A stretch of DNA of 46,465 nucleotides from an uncultured Atopobiaceae bacterium (GCA_944321385.1 CALULC010000003.1:1-46465); one strand, 5' to 3'; positions 33,903 to 42,312 are shown, numbered from the stretch's first letter. A program made the numbers and translations. The notes: generated by a model from the letters alone, not told the origin.

Positions 33903-34751
33903 GTGCCACAGGTTGCTCAGGGTATGCGGACGCTCAGCATGGCGGACATCGACTACGCCGCCGGCATTCTGGGGGAGCTCATCGTCCGGCAGGGTTTCAA
34001 CGCGCTCGAGGACAGGAACTCGGTGGCGTCGCTTCCCATCCCGGAGGAGATGAAGCGGCCGCTCTACTACTCCGCGCTCCATGAGGAGGGGGAGCTCGTT
34101 GGCCCCGCGCTGGTCTTTGCGCGGACCTTTGACGCTACGACCGGGTCCACCGAGCTCGCCAACGCCATCGAGTGCGTCTGCGAGAGGTGCCCTGTTGGCG
34201 ACAGGTGGAACGCGATCTGCCTCACCTCGGCGCTCGCCATCGCCGGGGGCGTTGACCGTCAGAGGGTGTTTGGCCTCATCTCGACCCTCTCGCTCTCTGC
34301 CAAAGACACGAACCGTCTTGGCGCACCGCTCTGGGGCATCTCGGGCGACGAGCTTTCCGGGCGAGCCGCAAAGCTCATGGACAAGGGCAACGGGATGCTC
34401 GCCCGTCGCTGTTATCTTGCCCTGGGCTCAAAGCCCCTCTCCTCTGATGGAAGGTCCGATGTTGTCTCCATCTACGAGACGCGTACGAAGAACCTCATGC
34501 TGCTCAAGGTTGCCGCTGTTGCTTGCGTGCTGATGGAGATCTTTGCGATTGCCAACGGATTTGCGGGCGGCCAGGCCGCGCTTGCGATTGCGTTTGTCAG
34601 CGTGAGTGCGAGCGTTGGCGTCTTTATTGCCGCCGTGTTGAAGTATGTGTATCAGCCGTTCAACAGGCTGAACAACATACTATGGATGCTGTTTGTCATC
34701 TGGGCCGTTGGGGCGCTGCCCCTTACCGTTATGGCAAGTATTGGAAGCTAG
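33903..34751 (+). CDS. Membrane protein closing the VWA-tubulin operon
   Basis: I do not recognise a family. The first 200 residues are soluble and helix-rich; a GAxLWGISGDEL-type stretch lies near residue 145. Three membrane helices follow from about residue 203 (LLKVAAVACVLMEIFAIANGF, LAIAFVSVSASVGVFIAAVL, ILWMLFVIWAVGALPLTVMA). The cytoplasmic N-terminal part could dock the other operon products at the membrane. Start choice: GTG 33903 has GAGAGGA at good spacing; GTG 33882 and ATG 33924 are alternatives. It is the last gene before the right-hand repeat array. Confidence 0.65.
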   Translation: MPQVAQGMRTLSMADIDYAAGILGELIVRQGFNALEDRNSVASLPIPEEMKRPLYYSALHEEGELVGPALVFARTFDATTGSTELANAIECVCERCPVGDRWNAICLTSALAIAGGVDRQRVFGLISTLSLSAKDTNRLGAPLWGISGDELSGRAAKLMDKGNGMLARRCYLALGSKPLSSDGRSDVVSIYETRTKNLMLLKVAAVACVLMEIFAIANGFAGGQAALAIAFVSVSASVGVFIAAVLKYVYQPFNRLNNILWMLFVIWAVGALPLTVMASIGS

Positions 34752-34779
34752 GGCTTCTGACGCTTTTCTCGGATGGAGG

Positions 34780-34938
34780 CTCGTCTCAGCCCTGCGGGCT
34801 TCTCGCTTGACGAAATAGGTCTTGTCTCAGTTTGGTGGCGAAAACTTGACGATTCGTGGCTCGTCTCAGCTTGAAGTGCGTTCGAGGCTGAGACGAGCCC
34901 GCTTTTGTCAAGCGAGAAGCCCGCAGGGCTGAGACGAG
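34780..34938. repeat. 41-bp-phased CTCGTCTCAG repeat array (right of the VWA-tubulin operon)
   Basis: Forward copies start at 34780, 34821 (CTTGTCTCAG) and 34860 (spacing 41 and 39). Inverted CTGAGACGAG copies start at 34888 and 34929 (spacing 41). The unit at 34780 (CTCGTCTCAGCCCTGCGGGC, then TTCTCGCTTGACGA) is nearly the reverse complement of the inverted unit at 34897-34938 and of the one at 20222-20263 in the left array. The layout (three forward, two inverted, facing hairpin of 10-bp arms at 34860-34897) is the same as at 20102-20263. Confidence 0.9.
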
Positions 34939-34949
34939 ACCGCTTTTGT

Positions 34950-34987
34950 CAACAAGAAGGGCGCGGTTCGAGAAGAACCGCGCCCTT
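34950..34987 (-). terminator. Rho-independent terminator of kup
   Basis: AAGGGCGCGGTTC at 34957-34969 pairs perfectly (13 bp) with 34975-34987 around GAGAA. On the minus strand it is followed by CTTGTTGAC, a T-rich tail. It sits 37 bp past the kup stop. Confidence 0.85.
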
Positions 34988-35023
34988 CGGGTCTCACGCT
35001 AGATCAAACGAATTCAGCCGGGC

Positions 35024-37267
35024 CTACTCCTCGCCCTCCTGGAACTCCTCGGAGCCCTCCTCGTCCTCCTCGTCAATGACGAGCGGACGGAAGCTCGCGG
35101 TGTCCCCGCCAACGAGTCCGCGCATGGCCTCTTCGGCCTGTGCCTCGCGCTCGCCCCTCATCTGGACGGAGAAGATGTCGTCATCCTCGCCGTTCTCGCG
35201 CTCCTCGGCGAGCTTGGCGGCAACCGCGGGCGCCACCTCCTCGAGCGCGCGACGCGAGAGCTTGTGCTGGCGCTTGGTCTTGGAGAAGAGCGGCACGTAC
35301 TCAAAGATCACGCTCGAGTTCTCCAGGCCGTACCAGCGTGCCGGCGACCCGCAGAAGCCGCGGATCAGGTACTTGAGCTCGATGAGGCGCTGGTCAAAGC
35401 CGGAGAGGTCCGTTTCGGGGGAGAGCATCTTGCGAATGAGGCAGAAGCGGAAGTCTCCCACGGTGCCGCGCTCGAGGTAGATCGAGTACTTGTGGTTCTG
35501 CGGCGCGAGCTGGCCGCGCTCCATGAGGTCGGCAACGATCTGGTAGAGGTAGGTGTTGATGCGCTGGTTGACCTTGAAGCCCAGGCGCAGCTGCACCTTG
35601 AAGAGGAAGTCCGTCCCAAAGTCGTTGACGATGAACTCGTGCGTGTAGGGCTCGTCGGTCACCTGGACGTTGAGGAAGTAGTAGGCCTTCGCGCGCTTGG
35701 GGCGCTTGTCCAGGATCGAGTAGAGGATGTCGCGGTCCAGCTTGTCAAAGGACGAGTCGTTGGTGAGGAATACGAGGTTGTCTGCAAGCAGCGGGTAGTC
35801 CTCGTCATGGGAGAGGTCAAAGATCTGGTCCAGGTACTTGTTGACGGGCAGGTACACCGTCTGGGTGCGCTCCACGGCCGTGCCGCGGCGCCACACGTAC
35901 ATGACCACAAAGATGAGGAAGCTCATGATCACGGTGACGTAGCCGCCATGGAAGAACTTCGTGAGGCTCGAGAAGAAGAACATGAACTCGATGGCGCCAA
36001 AGAAGATCGCGAACGGCACCGCGAGGGCGGTCTTCTTCTGGACCTTGGAGAGGTACATGGTGAGAAGGACCGTGGTCATGAGCATCGTGACCGTGATGGC
36101 CAGGCCGTAGGCGGCCTCCATGTGCGCCGAGGTCTGGAACAGCAGCACCACGCAGATGCAGCCGATCCACATGATGCTGTTGACCAGCGGGATGTAGATC
36201 TGGCCCTTGGTCTCGGAGGGGTAGTTGATGCGCATGTGGGGCATGAGGTCCAGGCGCACCGCCTCGGAGACGATGGAGTAGGAGCCGGTGATGAGCGCCT
36301 GGGAGGCGATGATCGCGGCAAAGGTGGAGAGCAGGACGGCGAAGACGCGGATCTGCTCGGGGAGCATCTGGAAGAACGGGTTGAGGTCGGAGACCGTGGC
36401 GAGGTCAACGTTGCCCTGGTTGGCGATGATCCAGGCACCCTGGCCGAGGTAGTTGAGGATGAGGCAGACCTTCACGAACGGCCATGTGGCGTAGATGTTG
36501 GGCTTGCCCACGTGACCCATGTCCGAGTAGAGCGCCTCGGCGCCGGTGGTGCAGAGGAACACGTTGCCCAGGACCATGAGGCCGGCCGCGTTGAGGTTTC
36601 CGTCAAAGAGGAACATGATGCCGCGAATCGGGTTGAAGGCGCGCAGGACGCCCAGGTCGAGGCCGAGGTTCATGAGGCCGGCGCCGGCGAGGAAGAGGAA
36701 CCACAGCGTCATGACCGGGCCAAAGAGCTTGCCGATCGTGGACGTGCCGGCCTTCTGCAGGAAGAACAGCACGCACAGGATGACGATGACGATGGCCACC
36801 ACGATGCCCTGGTTGTCGCCGATGAGCGCGTACATGAAGTCGACGGTGCGCAGGCCCTCGATGGCAGTGGTGACGGTAACCGCCGGGGTGAGGATGCCGT
36901 CTGCCAGAAGCGCCGCGCCGCCGATCATGGCTGGGATGATGAGCCAGCGCCCGCAGCGCTTGACGAGGCTGTAGAGCGCGAAGATTCCGCCCTCGTTGTG
37001 GTTGTCGGCCTTCATGGCCACCAGGACGTACTTCACGGTGGTTATGAGGGTGAGCGTCCAGATGATGAGCGAGAGCGCACCCAGGACCACGTCCGAGGAC
37101 ATGGTGGTGAGGCCGCCGTTGCCGGCGATGATCGCCTTGAGGGTGTACATCGGGCTCGTGCCGATGTCTCCGTACACAACTCCCAGGGTGACAAGGATCA
37201 TTGCCGCAGAGAGGGGGATGCCCGTGTAGCGGGCCTTGCGCGCGGCGGGCGCGAGCTTCGTAGCCAT
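35024..37267 (-). CDS. kup: KUP-family potassium uptake transporter
   Basis: The 747-residue protein imports K+. The N-terminal half has about 12 membrane helices and the family blocks TLGVVYGDIGTSPMYTLKAI, NHNEGGIFALYSLVKR, ADGILTPAVTVTTAIEGL and GTGAEALYSDMGHVGKP-like (CTTGAEALYSDMGH). The C-terminal 250 residues form the soluble domain, ending in a very acidic tail (VIDEEDEEGSEEFQEGEE). The ATG at 37267 is chosen because conservation starts there and GGAG lies upstream; the open frame extends much further but lacks family similarity. It is transcribed against the genes on both sides. Confidence 0.93.
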   Translation of the reverse strand: MATKLAPAARKARYTGIPLSAAMILVTLGVVYGDIGTSPMYTLKAIIAGNGGLTTMSSDVVLGALSLIIWTLTLITTVKYVLVAMKADNHNEGGIFALYSLVKRCGRWLIIPAMIGGAALLADGILTPAVTVTTAIEGLRTVDFMYALIGDNQGIVVAIVIVILCVLFFLQKAGTSTIGKLFGPVMTLWFLFLAGAGLMNLGLDLGVLRAFNPIRGIMFLFDGNLNAAGLMVLGNVFLCTTGAEALYSDMGHVGKPNIYATWPFVKVCLILNYLGQGAWIIANQGNVDLATVSDLNPFFQMLPEQIRVFAVLLSTFAAIIASQALITGSYSIVSEAVRLDLMPHMRINYPSETKGQIYIPLVNSIMWIGCICVVLLFQTSAHMEAAYGLAITVTMLMTTVLLTMYLSKVQKKTALAVPFAIFFGAIEFMFFFSSLTKFFHGGYVTVIMSFLIFVVMYVWRRGTAVERTQTVYLPVNKYLDQIFDLSHDEDYPLLADNLVFLTNDSSFDKLDRDILYSILDKRPKRAKAYYFLNVQVTDEPYTHEFIVNDFGTDFLFKVQLRLGFKVNQRINTYLYQIVADLMERGQLAPQNHKYSIYLERGTVGDFRFCLIRKMLSPETDLSGFDQRLIELKYLIRGFCGSPARWYGLENSSVIFEYVPLFSKTKRQHKLSRRALEEVAPAVAAKLAEERENGEDDDIFSVQMRGEREAQAEEAMRGLVGGDTASFRPLVIDEEDEEGSEEFQEGEE

Positions 37268-37540
37268 GGAACTCCAAACTCGGGGTTTTAAGAACGCGAC
37301 AAGTGTATCGCTTCTCGGGGTGCCACGCCGTCCTTCTCGCCAAGCGACGGTCCTTCTCGCCCGGCGTCGGCCGCTTCGTTTTTGAGGCCTCAAAAGTCGA
37401 GCGAGATTTTTGCTCAACTGGGGAAACCCAAAACCTCGGCTGAGATTTGAGGCCGCAAAAGTTGCGTGGACGAGAAGAGCGCCGGCTCGCCGTTCGTGCG
37501 AGAATGGCGGGGTAGGTTGTGACGGGCGAGAGGTGACCCG
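37268..37540. other. Intergenic region between kup and rlmKL with short repeats
   Basis: This 273-bp gap holds the divergent promoters of kup and rlmKL, neither of which I can pinpoint. It contains a direct repeat GTCCTTCTCGCC at 37330 and 37350, and two copies of TTTGAGGCC(T/G)CAAAAGT at 37381 and 37446, 65 bp apart. No gene is visible. Confidence 0.6.
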
Positions 37541-39769
37541 ATGGAGTTTGTGGCAACGTGCCCCAAGGGCTTTGAGCGACTGCTGGCAGACGAGCTGCAC
37601 GCGCTGGGGGCGCCGCAGGTAAGGCCGCTGGCCGGCCAGGTGAGCTTTGGCGGCGGGCTGCGGGACGCGTATCGGGTGTGCCTGTGGTCGCGCCTCGCCT
37701 CGCGCGTGCTCCTCGTCATCTTGCGCGTGGATGCCCACGACGCCGACGCGCTCTACGAGGGGGCGTCCGCCGTTGCCTGGGAGGATCACCTCGCACCCGG
37801 CGCCACCTTTGTGGTGGACGCGCACGGCACCAACTCCCGACTGCGCAACACGCAGTTTGTGGCGCTTCGAACGAAGGACGCCATCGTGGATCGCGTGCTC
37901 TCCGCGCGCGGGGCGCGTCCGGTGGTGGACACCGCTCGCCCCGACCTGACGGTTTCCGTGCGGCTCTCCGGAAGCCACGCCACGCTCTCGATCGATCTTG
38001 TTGGCGAGCCCCTCTTTCACCGGGGATATGCCGGAAAACGCGACGCTCGCCTTTCCTCGCTGCGCCCAGACTACGCCGCGGCGCTTCTCGCCCACGGGGG
38101 GTGGGACAAGCTCGTGCGCGGCGAGGCGCCGTCTCTCGTGGCGCTCTGGCCGGGGCAGGGGAGCGTGCTCGTGGAGGCGGCGGGCGTGGCGCTCGACCGC
38201 GCCCCGGGCCTGCTGCGCTCGCGCTGGGGCTTTGCCGGTTGGGCGGGGCATGAGGCTGATACCTGGCAGGCGCTTCTCGACGAGGCTGACGCCCGTGCAT
38301 CGGCGGGCGAGAAGAACCCCTGCTCGCTGCTCGTCCACGACACCAGGTCCGGTGCGCTCTCGGCCTGTCGCCAGGCGCTCCGCGGCGCGGGCATCGCCCT
38401 GGAGCCGGAAGGATACGAAGGGACAGTCCCTTCGTATCATCTTGCGGTGGCGGATCTGTCGTGGGTGGGCGAGACCGCGCTTGCGACGGAGGCAGCCGCT
38501 CTCTCCGAGCTTGCCGCGTATGCCGGGGGAAAGCTCGTCGTTCTCTCGCGCGACACCGCCCCGGACGCCTCGCTGCGCAGCGAGGCCGCGTCCGTGACGG
38601 AGGTGATCGTCGGTCGTGACCCGGCGACCGTGCGCGCCTACGAGCCGAGTGACTCCGTTGAGCCTGCGCCGTCTGTCGAGCTTCCAGGAGGCGGGTCCGC
38701 GAGCGTGCTTGTGGCGGCCTCCGACCAGTTTGCGCGCCGTCTGGCCAAGGTTGCCAAGCTGCGAGCCAAGTGGGCGCGCCGCGAGGACGTGACCTGCTAT
38801 CGCGTCTACGATGCGGACCTGCCCGACTACGCGGTGGCGATCGAGCTCTACGAGGGGTCCGAGACTCCCGGGCGCTGGCTCCAGGTCTCCGAGTACGCCG
38901 CCCCGCGCGGCGTGGACCCCGAGCTCGCACGCAGGCGTCTGCTCGACGTGCTGACGATCGCGCCGCGTGTGCTCGACGTGGCGCCACAGGACGTGAGCGT
39001 GCGCGTGCGCGTGCGCTCCCGGGGCGGCTCGCAGTACGCGGACGAGGGGCGTGCGTCAGCGCGCGAGGCGCGGCGGGACCGTTCTTCTCGCCGTGGGAGC
39101 CGCGTGGAGCTGCCCGCGGGGTCGCATCTGGTGGACGAGGGCGGCCTCACCTTTGAGGTCAACTTCGATGCGCGCCACGACTGCGGGATCTTCCTCGACC
39201 ACCGAGAGACGCGCTCGCGCATCCGCGAGATGATGAAGCAGACCAAGGGGTCCAAGCGCTTCCTCAACCTCTTTGCCTATACGGGAACTGCGACGGTCTA
39301 TGCGGCCGACGGCGGCGCCAAGTACACCACTACGGTGGACCTCTCGCGGCCCTCGCTCGACTGGGCGCGGCGCAACATGGCGCGTAACGGCTTTGACGGC
39401 CATGAGCATGAGTTCGTGCAGGCAGATGTCCTCGCGTGGGTGAGCGAGCAGCGCCACACGCGCAACCGCTGGGACCTCATCTTCTGCGACGTGCCCACGT
39501 TCTCCAACTCGGCGCGCATGCGAAAGGCGTCCTTCGACGTGCAGCGCGACCACGCGGAGCTGATCATTGGCGTCTCCCGGCTGCTCGTGCGCGGCGGGCG
39601 CGCGATTTTCTCGTGCAACCTGCGCGGCTTCAAGCCAGACGTGGAGAAGCTCGAGCGTGCCGGCGTGCGCCTTACCGACATCACGGACGAGACCATCCCT
39701 GAGGACTTCTCGCGCAATCGCAAGATTCACCACGCCTACCTCGTGGAGCGACTTGCGCCCGAGGCGTAG
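37541..39769 (+). CDS. rlmL: RlmKL-like 23S rRNA methyltransferase (N-terminal catalytic site degenerate)
   Basis: In the two-enzyme RlmKL protein, the RlmL half makes m2G2445 and the RlmK half m7G2069 in 23S rRNA. Here the N-terminus is THUMP-like (VATCPKGFERLLADELHALG). The C-terminal RlmK half is well conserved: FLDHRETRSRIREM, FLNLFAYTGTATVYAADGG, DLIFCDVPTFSNS. In the RlmL half, the SAM-loop expected as DPMCGSGT reads LWPGQGS (202-208), and the NPPY motif is replaced by DLSWVG near residue 308, so this activity may be lost. The usual DPPTFSNS also reads DVPTFSNS. A 27-bp palindrome lies in this gene (38412-38438). GAGAGGTG precedes the ATG. Confidence 0.85.
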   Translation: MEFVATCPKGFERLLADELHALGAPQVRPLAGQVSFGGGLRDAYRVCLWSRLASRVLLVILRVDAHDADALYEGASAVAWEDHLAPGATFVVDAHGTNSRLRNTQFVALRTKDAIVDRVLSARGARPVVDTARPDLTVSVRLSGSHATLSIDLVGEPLFHRGYAGKRDARLSSLRPDYAAALLAHGGWDKLVRGEAPSLVALWPGQGSVLVEAAGVALDRAPGLLRSRWGFAGWAGHEADTWQALLDEADARASAGEKNPCSLLVHDTRSGALSACRQALRGAGIALEPEGYEGTVPSYHLAVADLSWVGETALATEAAALSELAAYAGGKLVVLSRDTAPDASLRSEAASVTEVIVGRDPATVRAYEPSDSVEPAPSVELPGGGSASVLVAASDQFARRLAKVAKLRAKWARREDVTCYRVYDADLPDYAVAIELYEGSETPGRWLQVSEYAAPRGVDPELARRRLLDVLTIAPRVLDVAPQDVSVRVRVRSRGGSQYADEGRASAREARRDRSSRRGSRVELPAGSHLVDEGGLTFEVNFDARHDCGIFLDHRETRSRIREMMKQTKGSKRFLNLFAYTGTATVYAADGGAKYTTTVDLSRPSLDWARRNMARNGFDGHEHEFVQADVLAWVSEQRHTRNRWDLIFCDVPTFSNSARMRKASFDVQRDHAELIIGVSRLLVRGGRAIFSCNLRGFKPDVEKLERAGVRLTDITDETIPEDFSRNRKIHHAYLVERLAPEA
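38412..38438. repeat. Perfect 27-bp palindrome inside rlmKL
   Basis: GATACGAAGGGAC and its exact reverse complement GTCCCTTCGTATC flank a single A. At 27 nt it is exactly nine codons and keeps frame (EGYEGTVPSYH region), within the degenerate N-terminal half of the protein. It could be a small inserted palindromic element or a transcriptional hairpin. Confidence 0.9.
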
Positions 39770-39785
39770 GCGGGGCTTTCGATCC

Positions 39786-40386
39786 GCTTAAGGGGCGGCC
39801 CCGTTGGAGGGCGCGGAGCTCGGGGCGCTTAGAAAAACGGGGCGTTGGAGGGTTCGTGCCGTGGGCCGCTTAGGAAAGCGCTCCATTGGAGGACGCACGT
39901 CGTGGTGCGCTTAAAGAAGCGGGGCGTTGGAGGGTTTGTGCCGTGGGCCGCTTACGAAAGTGGTCCATTGGAGGCCCTGGCGTTCGGAGCGCTTACGAAA
40001 GCAACCCGTTGGAGGGCCTGCGTCGGGGTGCGCTTAGAAAAACGGGGCGTTGGAGGGTGTGCGTCGCTGCACGCTTAGAGTTTCTCGCCAAAAGAGGGCG
40101 GGGGAGTCGCTGCGCTTAACAATCCTTTGGGTTGGAGGGCGAGAAGTGCATGTGGGTCTCCAATGGCGGCAAAGAGTAAGCGCTCTGTTGCGCTGGCCCT
40201 CTAATGGACCGTTTCTCTAAGCGCGGGCTCGAGCGGACCCTCCAATGGGCTGCATGTCTAAGCGCGCTACGACTCCGACCCTCCAATGGGCGTCATGTCT
40301 AAGCACGGAATCGCACGGGCTCTCTATTGGCCAGCTTTCCTAAGCGCGGGCGCGAGCGGATCTTCCAAAAGCCCAGTTCACTAAGC
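39786..40386. repeat. Exact 41-bp-phased direct-then-inverted repeat array
   Basis: GCTTA starts at 39786 and then every 41 bp without exception (39827, 39868, 39909, 39950, 39991, 40032, 40073, 40114): nine forward units. Its reverse complement TAAGC starts at 40177, 40218, 40259, 40300, 40341 and 40382, again exactly 41 bp apart: six inverted units. The consensus of a unit is GCTTAGxAAAxxGGxCCxTTGGAGGG plus about 15 variable bases; TTGGAGGG is the best conserved core besides GCTTA. The last forward and first inverted units overlap. The array occupies most of the 795-bp gap between rlmKL and pgm. Because 41 is not a multiple of three, coding is unlikely. Confidence 0.95.
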
Positions 40387-40564
40387 GCGTGGCGTTTTGG
40401 GGCGCGGCTGGGCTACGCCGAGCGCACCTTGCGTCCGTCCGTCTGCCGTCGCGTGCGCCCCGCCTGCGAAAGCTGGCGAGAATGACGAGCATGATGCGGG
40501 TAAAATCAATCCCATACGTGTGGATCCGGCGCGCGCGGCGCGCCCAGAGAAATTGGGGGTCACC

Positions 40565-42286
40565 ATGGACGCAAGCATCGAGGCCAAGGTCAGCGCCTGG
40601 CAGGACAACGTCACCGAGCCCGACCTCGTGATCGAGCTGGACGATCTCTGCCGTGAGGGCAACGAGGAGAAGCTCTTTGACGCCTTCTATCGTGACCTGG
40701 CCTTTGGCACTGCGGGTCTTCGCGGCACGCTCGGCGTGGGCACCAACCGCATGAACGTCTACGTGGTCGCTCAGGCAACGCAGGGCGTGGCGGACTACCT
40801 GAACGCCCACTACGAGAACCCCACGCTCGCCCTCGCGCGTGACTCGCGCAACAAGGGCGAGGACTTCCAGCGCGTGGCGGCGGGCGTCCTTGCCGCCAAC
40901 GGCATCCACGTCTACGTCTACCCGCGCATCGAGCCCGTTCCCACGCTCTCCTTTGCGGTGCGTCACCTCGGCACCTCCGCGGGCATCGTGCTCACGGCGT
41001 CGCACAACCCGGCGCCCTACAACGGCTACAAGGTCTACAACGACAACGGTGGCCAGATCACCGACGAGGCCGCGGCAGAGATTTCGGCAAACATCGCCAA
41101 GGTAGACCCGTTTGCCGTCGACATCATGGACTTTGAGGAGGGTATCGAGAAGGGCCTGATCGAGTGGACGCCCGAGGAGGTCCTGGATGCCTTCATCGAG
41201 AACATCAAGAAGGTCTCCGTCCCCGGCTTCAAGGCCTCTGATGACTATTCCGTGGTCTACACGCCGCTCAACGGCACGGGCATGGAGCTCGTGACCCGCA
41301 TTCTCAAGGAGATCGGCGTCGAGAACGTGACGGTGGTTCCCGAGCAGGCCGAGCCGGATGGCAACTTCCCCACCTGCACCTATCCCAACCCCGAGTTCCG
41401 CGAGGCGCTCGATTTGGCCCTCAAGCTCGCCGAGGAGGTCAAGCCCAACCTCGTCGTGGCCACCGACCCCGACGCCGACCGCATGGGCACCGCCATCCCG
41501 CACGACGGCGACTACGTCTTGCTCTCTGGCAACGAGATGGGCGTCCTCCTCATGGACTGGCTCGCCACGATGGCCAAGGACCGCGGCGAGGACGTGGCGC
41601 GCAAGGTAGCCGTCTCCACGATCGTCTCGTCCTCGATGCCGGACGCACTCGCCCGCGACTGGGGCTTTGAGATGAGGCGTGTGCTCACCGGCTTCAAGTA
41701 CATCGGCGACCAGATCGACCAGCTCAAGGACGAGGGCGAGGAGGACCGCTACCTCATGGGCTTCGAGGAGTCCTACGGCTACCTCGTGGGCACGCACGCC
41801 CGCGACAAGGACGCCATCGTCGCCACGATGCTCTGCGTCGAGATGGCCAGCTACTACGCCGAGAAGGGTATGGACCTGTACGAGGCAATGGACGCCCTCT
41901 ACCAGAAGTACGGCTACTACCTCAACGGTACCGTCAACGCGAGCTTCCCGGGTGCGGCGGGCGCCGACAAGATGGCCGACATCATGGACGGCCTGCGCAA
42001 GAACCCGCCCGCGGAGATCGCCGGCTACAAGGTCCTCGGCATGACCGATTACGCCACCGGCCCCGAGATGCCGCGCGTCTCCGGTCTGCAGAAGGAGGCC
42101 GCGCAGGTGCTGCCGCCTGCCAACGTCATCGAGTTCCGCCTCGAGGACGACAACAAGGTCATCTTCCGCCCGTCTGGCACCGAGCCCAAGGTCAAGGCGT
42201 ATCTCTTCTCCAAGGGCGTTACGCGTGCCGACTCCGAGGCCGTCCGCGACAAGCTCCAGGCTGCCGCCGAGGCGATCCTCTCGTAG
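40565..42286 (+). CDS. pgm: Phosphoglucomutase/phosphomannomutase
   Basis: This 573-residue enzyme of the alpha-D-phosphohexomutase superfamily interconverts sugar 1- and 6-phosphates. All four signatures are intact: active-site phosphoserine loop TASHNPAPYNGYK, metal loop DPDADRMG, sugar loop GFEESYGYL, and phosphate loop RPSGTEPK. Length and the N-terminal AFGTAGLRGTLGVGTNRMN match the long bacterial PgcA-type. It would feed glucose-1-phosphate or mannose-1-phosphate into cell-wall and capsule precursors. The ATG at 40565 follows TTGGGGGT; the frame is open for 56 codons upstream into the repeat region but without similarity. Confidence 0.93.
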   Translation: MDASIEAKVSAWQDNVTEPDLVIELDDLCREGNEEKLFDAFYRDLAFGTAGLRGTLGVGTNRMNVYVVAQATQGVADYLNAHYENPTLALARDSRNKGEDFQRVAAGVLAANGIHVYVYPRIEPVPTLSFAVRHLGTSAGIVLTASHNPAPYNGYKVYNDNGGQITDEAAAEISANIAKVDPFAVDIMDFEEGIEKGLIEWTPEEVLDAFIENIKKVSVPGFKASDDYSVVYTPLNGTGMELVTRILKEIGVENVTVVPEQAEPDGNFPTCTYPNPEFREALDLALKLAEEVKPNLVVATDPDADRMGTAIPHDGDYVLLSGNEMGVLLMDWLATMAKDRGEDVARKVAVSTIVSSSMPDALARDWGFEMRRVLTGFKYIGDQIDQLKDEGEEDRYLMGFEESYGYLVGTHARDKDAIVATMLCVEMASYYAEKGMDLYEAMDALYQKYGYYLNGTVNASFPGAAGADKMADIMDGLRKNPPAEIAGYKVLGMTDYATGPEMPRVSGLQKEAAQVLPPANVIEFRLEDDNKVIFRPSGTEPKVKAYLFSKGVTRADSEAVRDKLQAAAEAILS

Positions 42287-42312
42287 CCCTCAGTGACCTC
42301 CGGTTGACGACG

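Noticed and set aside
37330..37362. Recurrent TTCTCGCC motif as a genome signal (also near 20030, 39080 and 46065)
   Set aside because: It also occurs often inside genes as common Leu-Leu-Ala codons, so enrichment in gaps cannot be judged without a count over the genome.
37381..37475. A third 41-bp-phased array between kup and rlmKL
   Set aside because: The similar words there are 65, 38 and 31 bp apart, so there is no regular step; only short repeats are present.
39845..40119. Open reading frames with repeated peptides inside the 41-bp array
   Set aside because: A 41-bp period is out of frame by one or two bases per unit, there is no ribosome site, and the array continues as inverted units outside the frames.
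39786..40386. The 41-bp array as a CRISPR or integron attC array
   Set aside because: The conserved part of the units is degenerate and strand orientation flips midway. There are no constant repeats with unique spacers, no cas or integrase gene nearby, and no GTTRRRY core.
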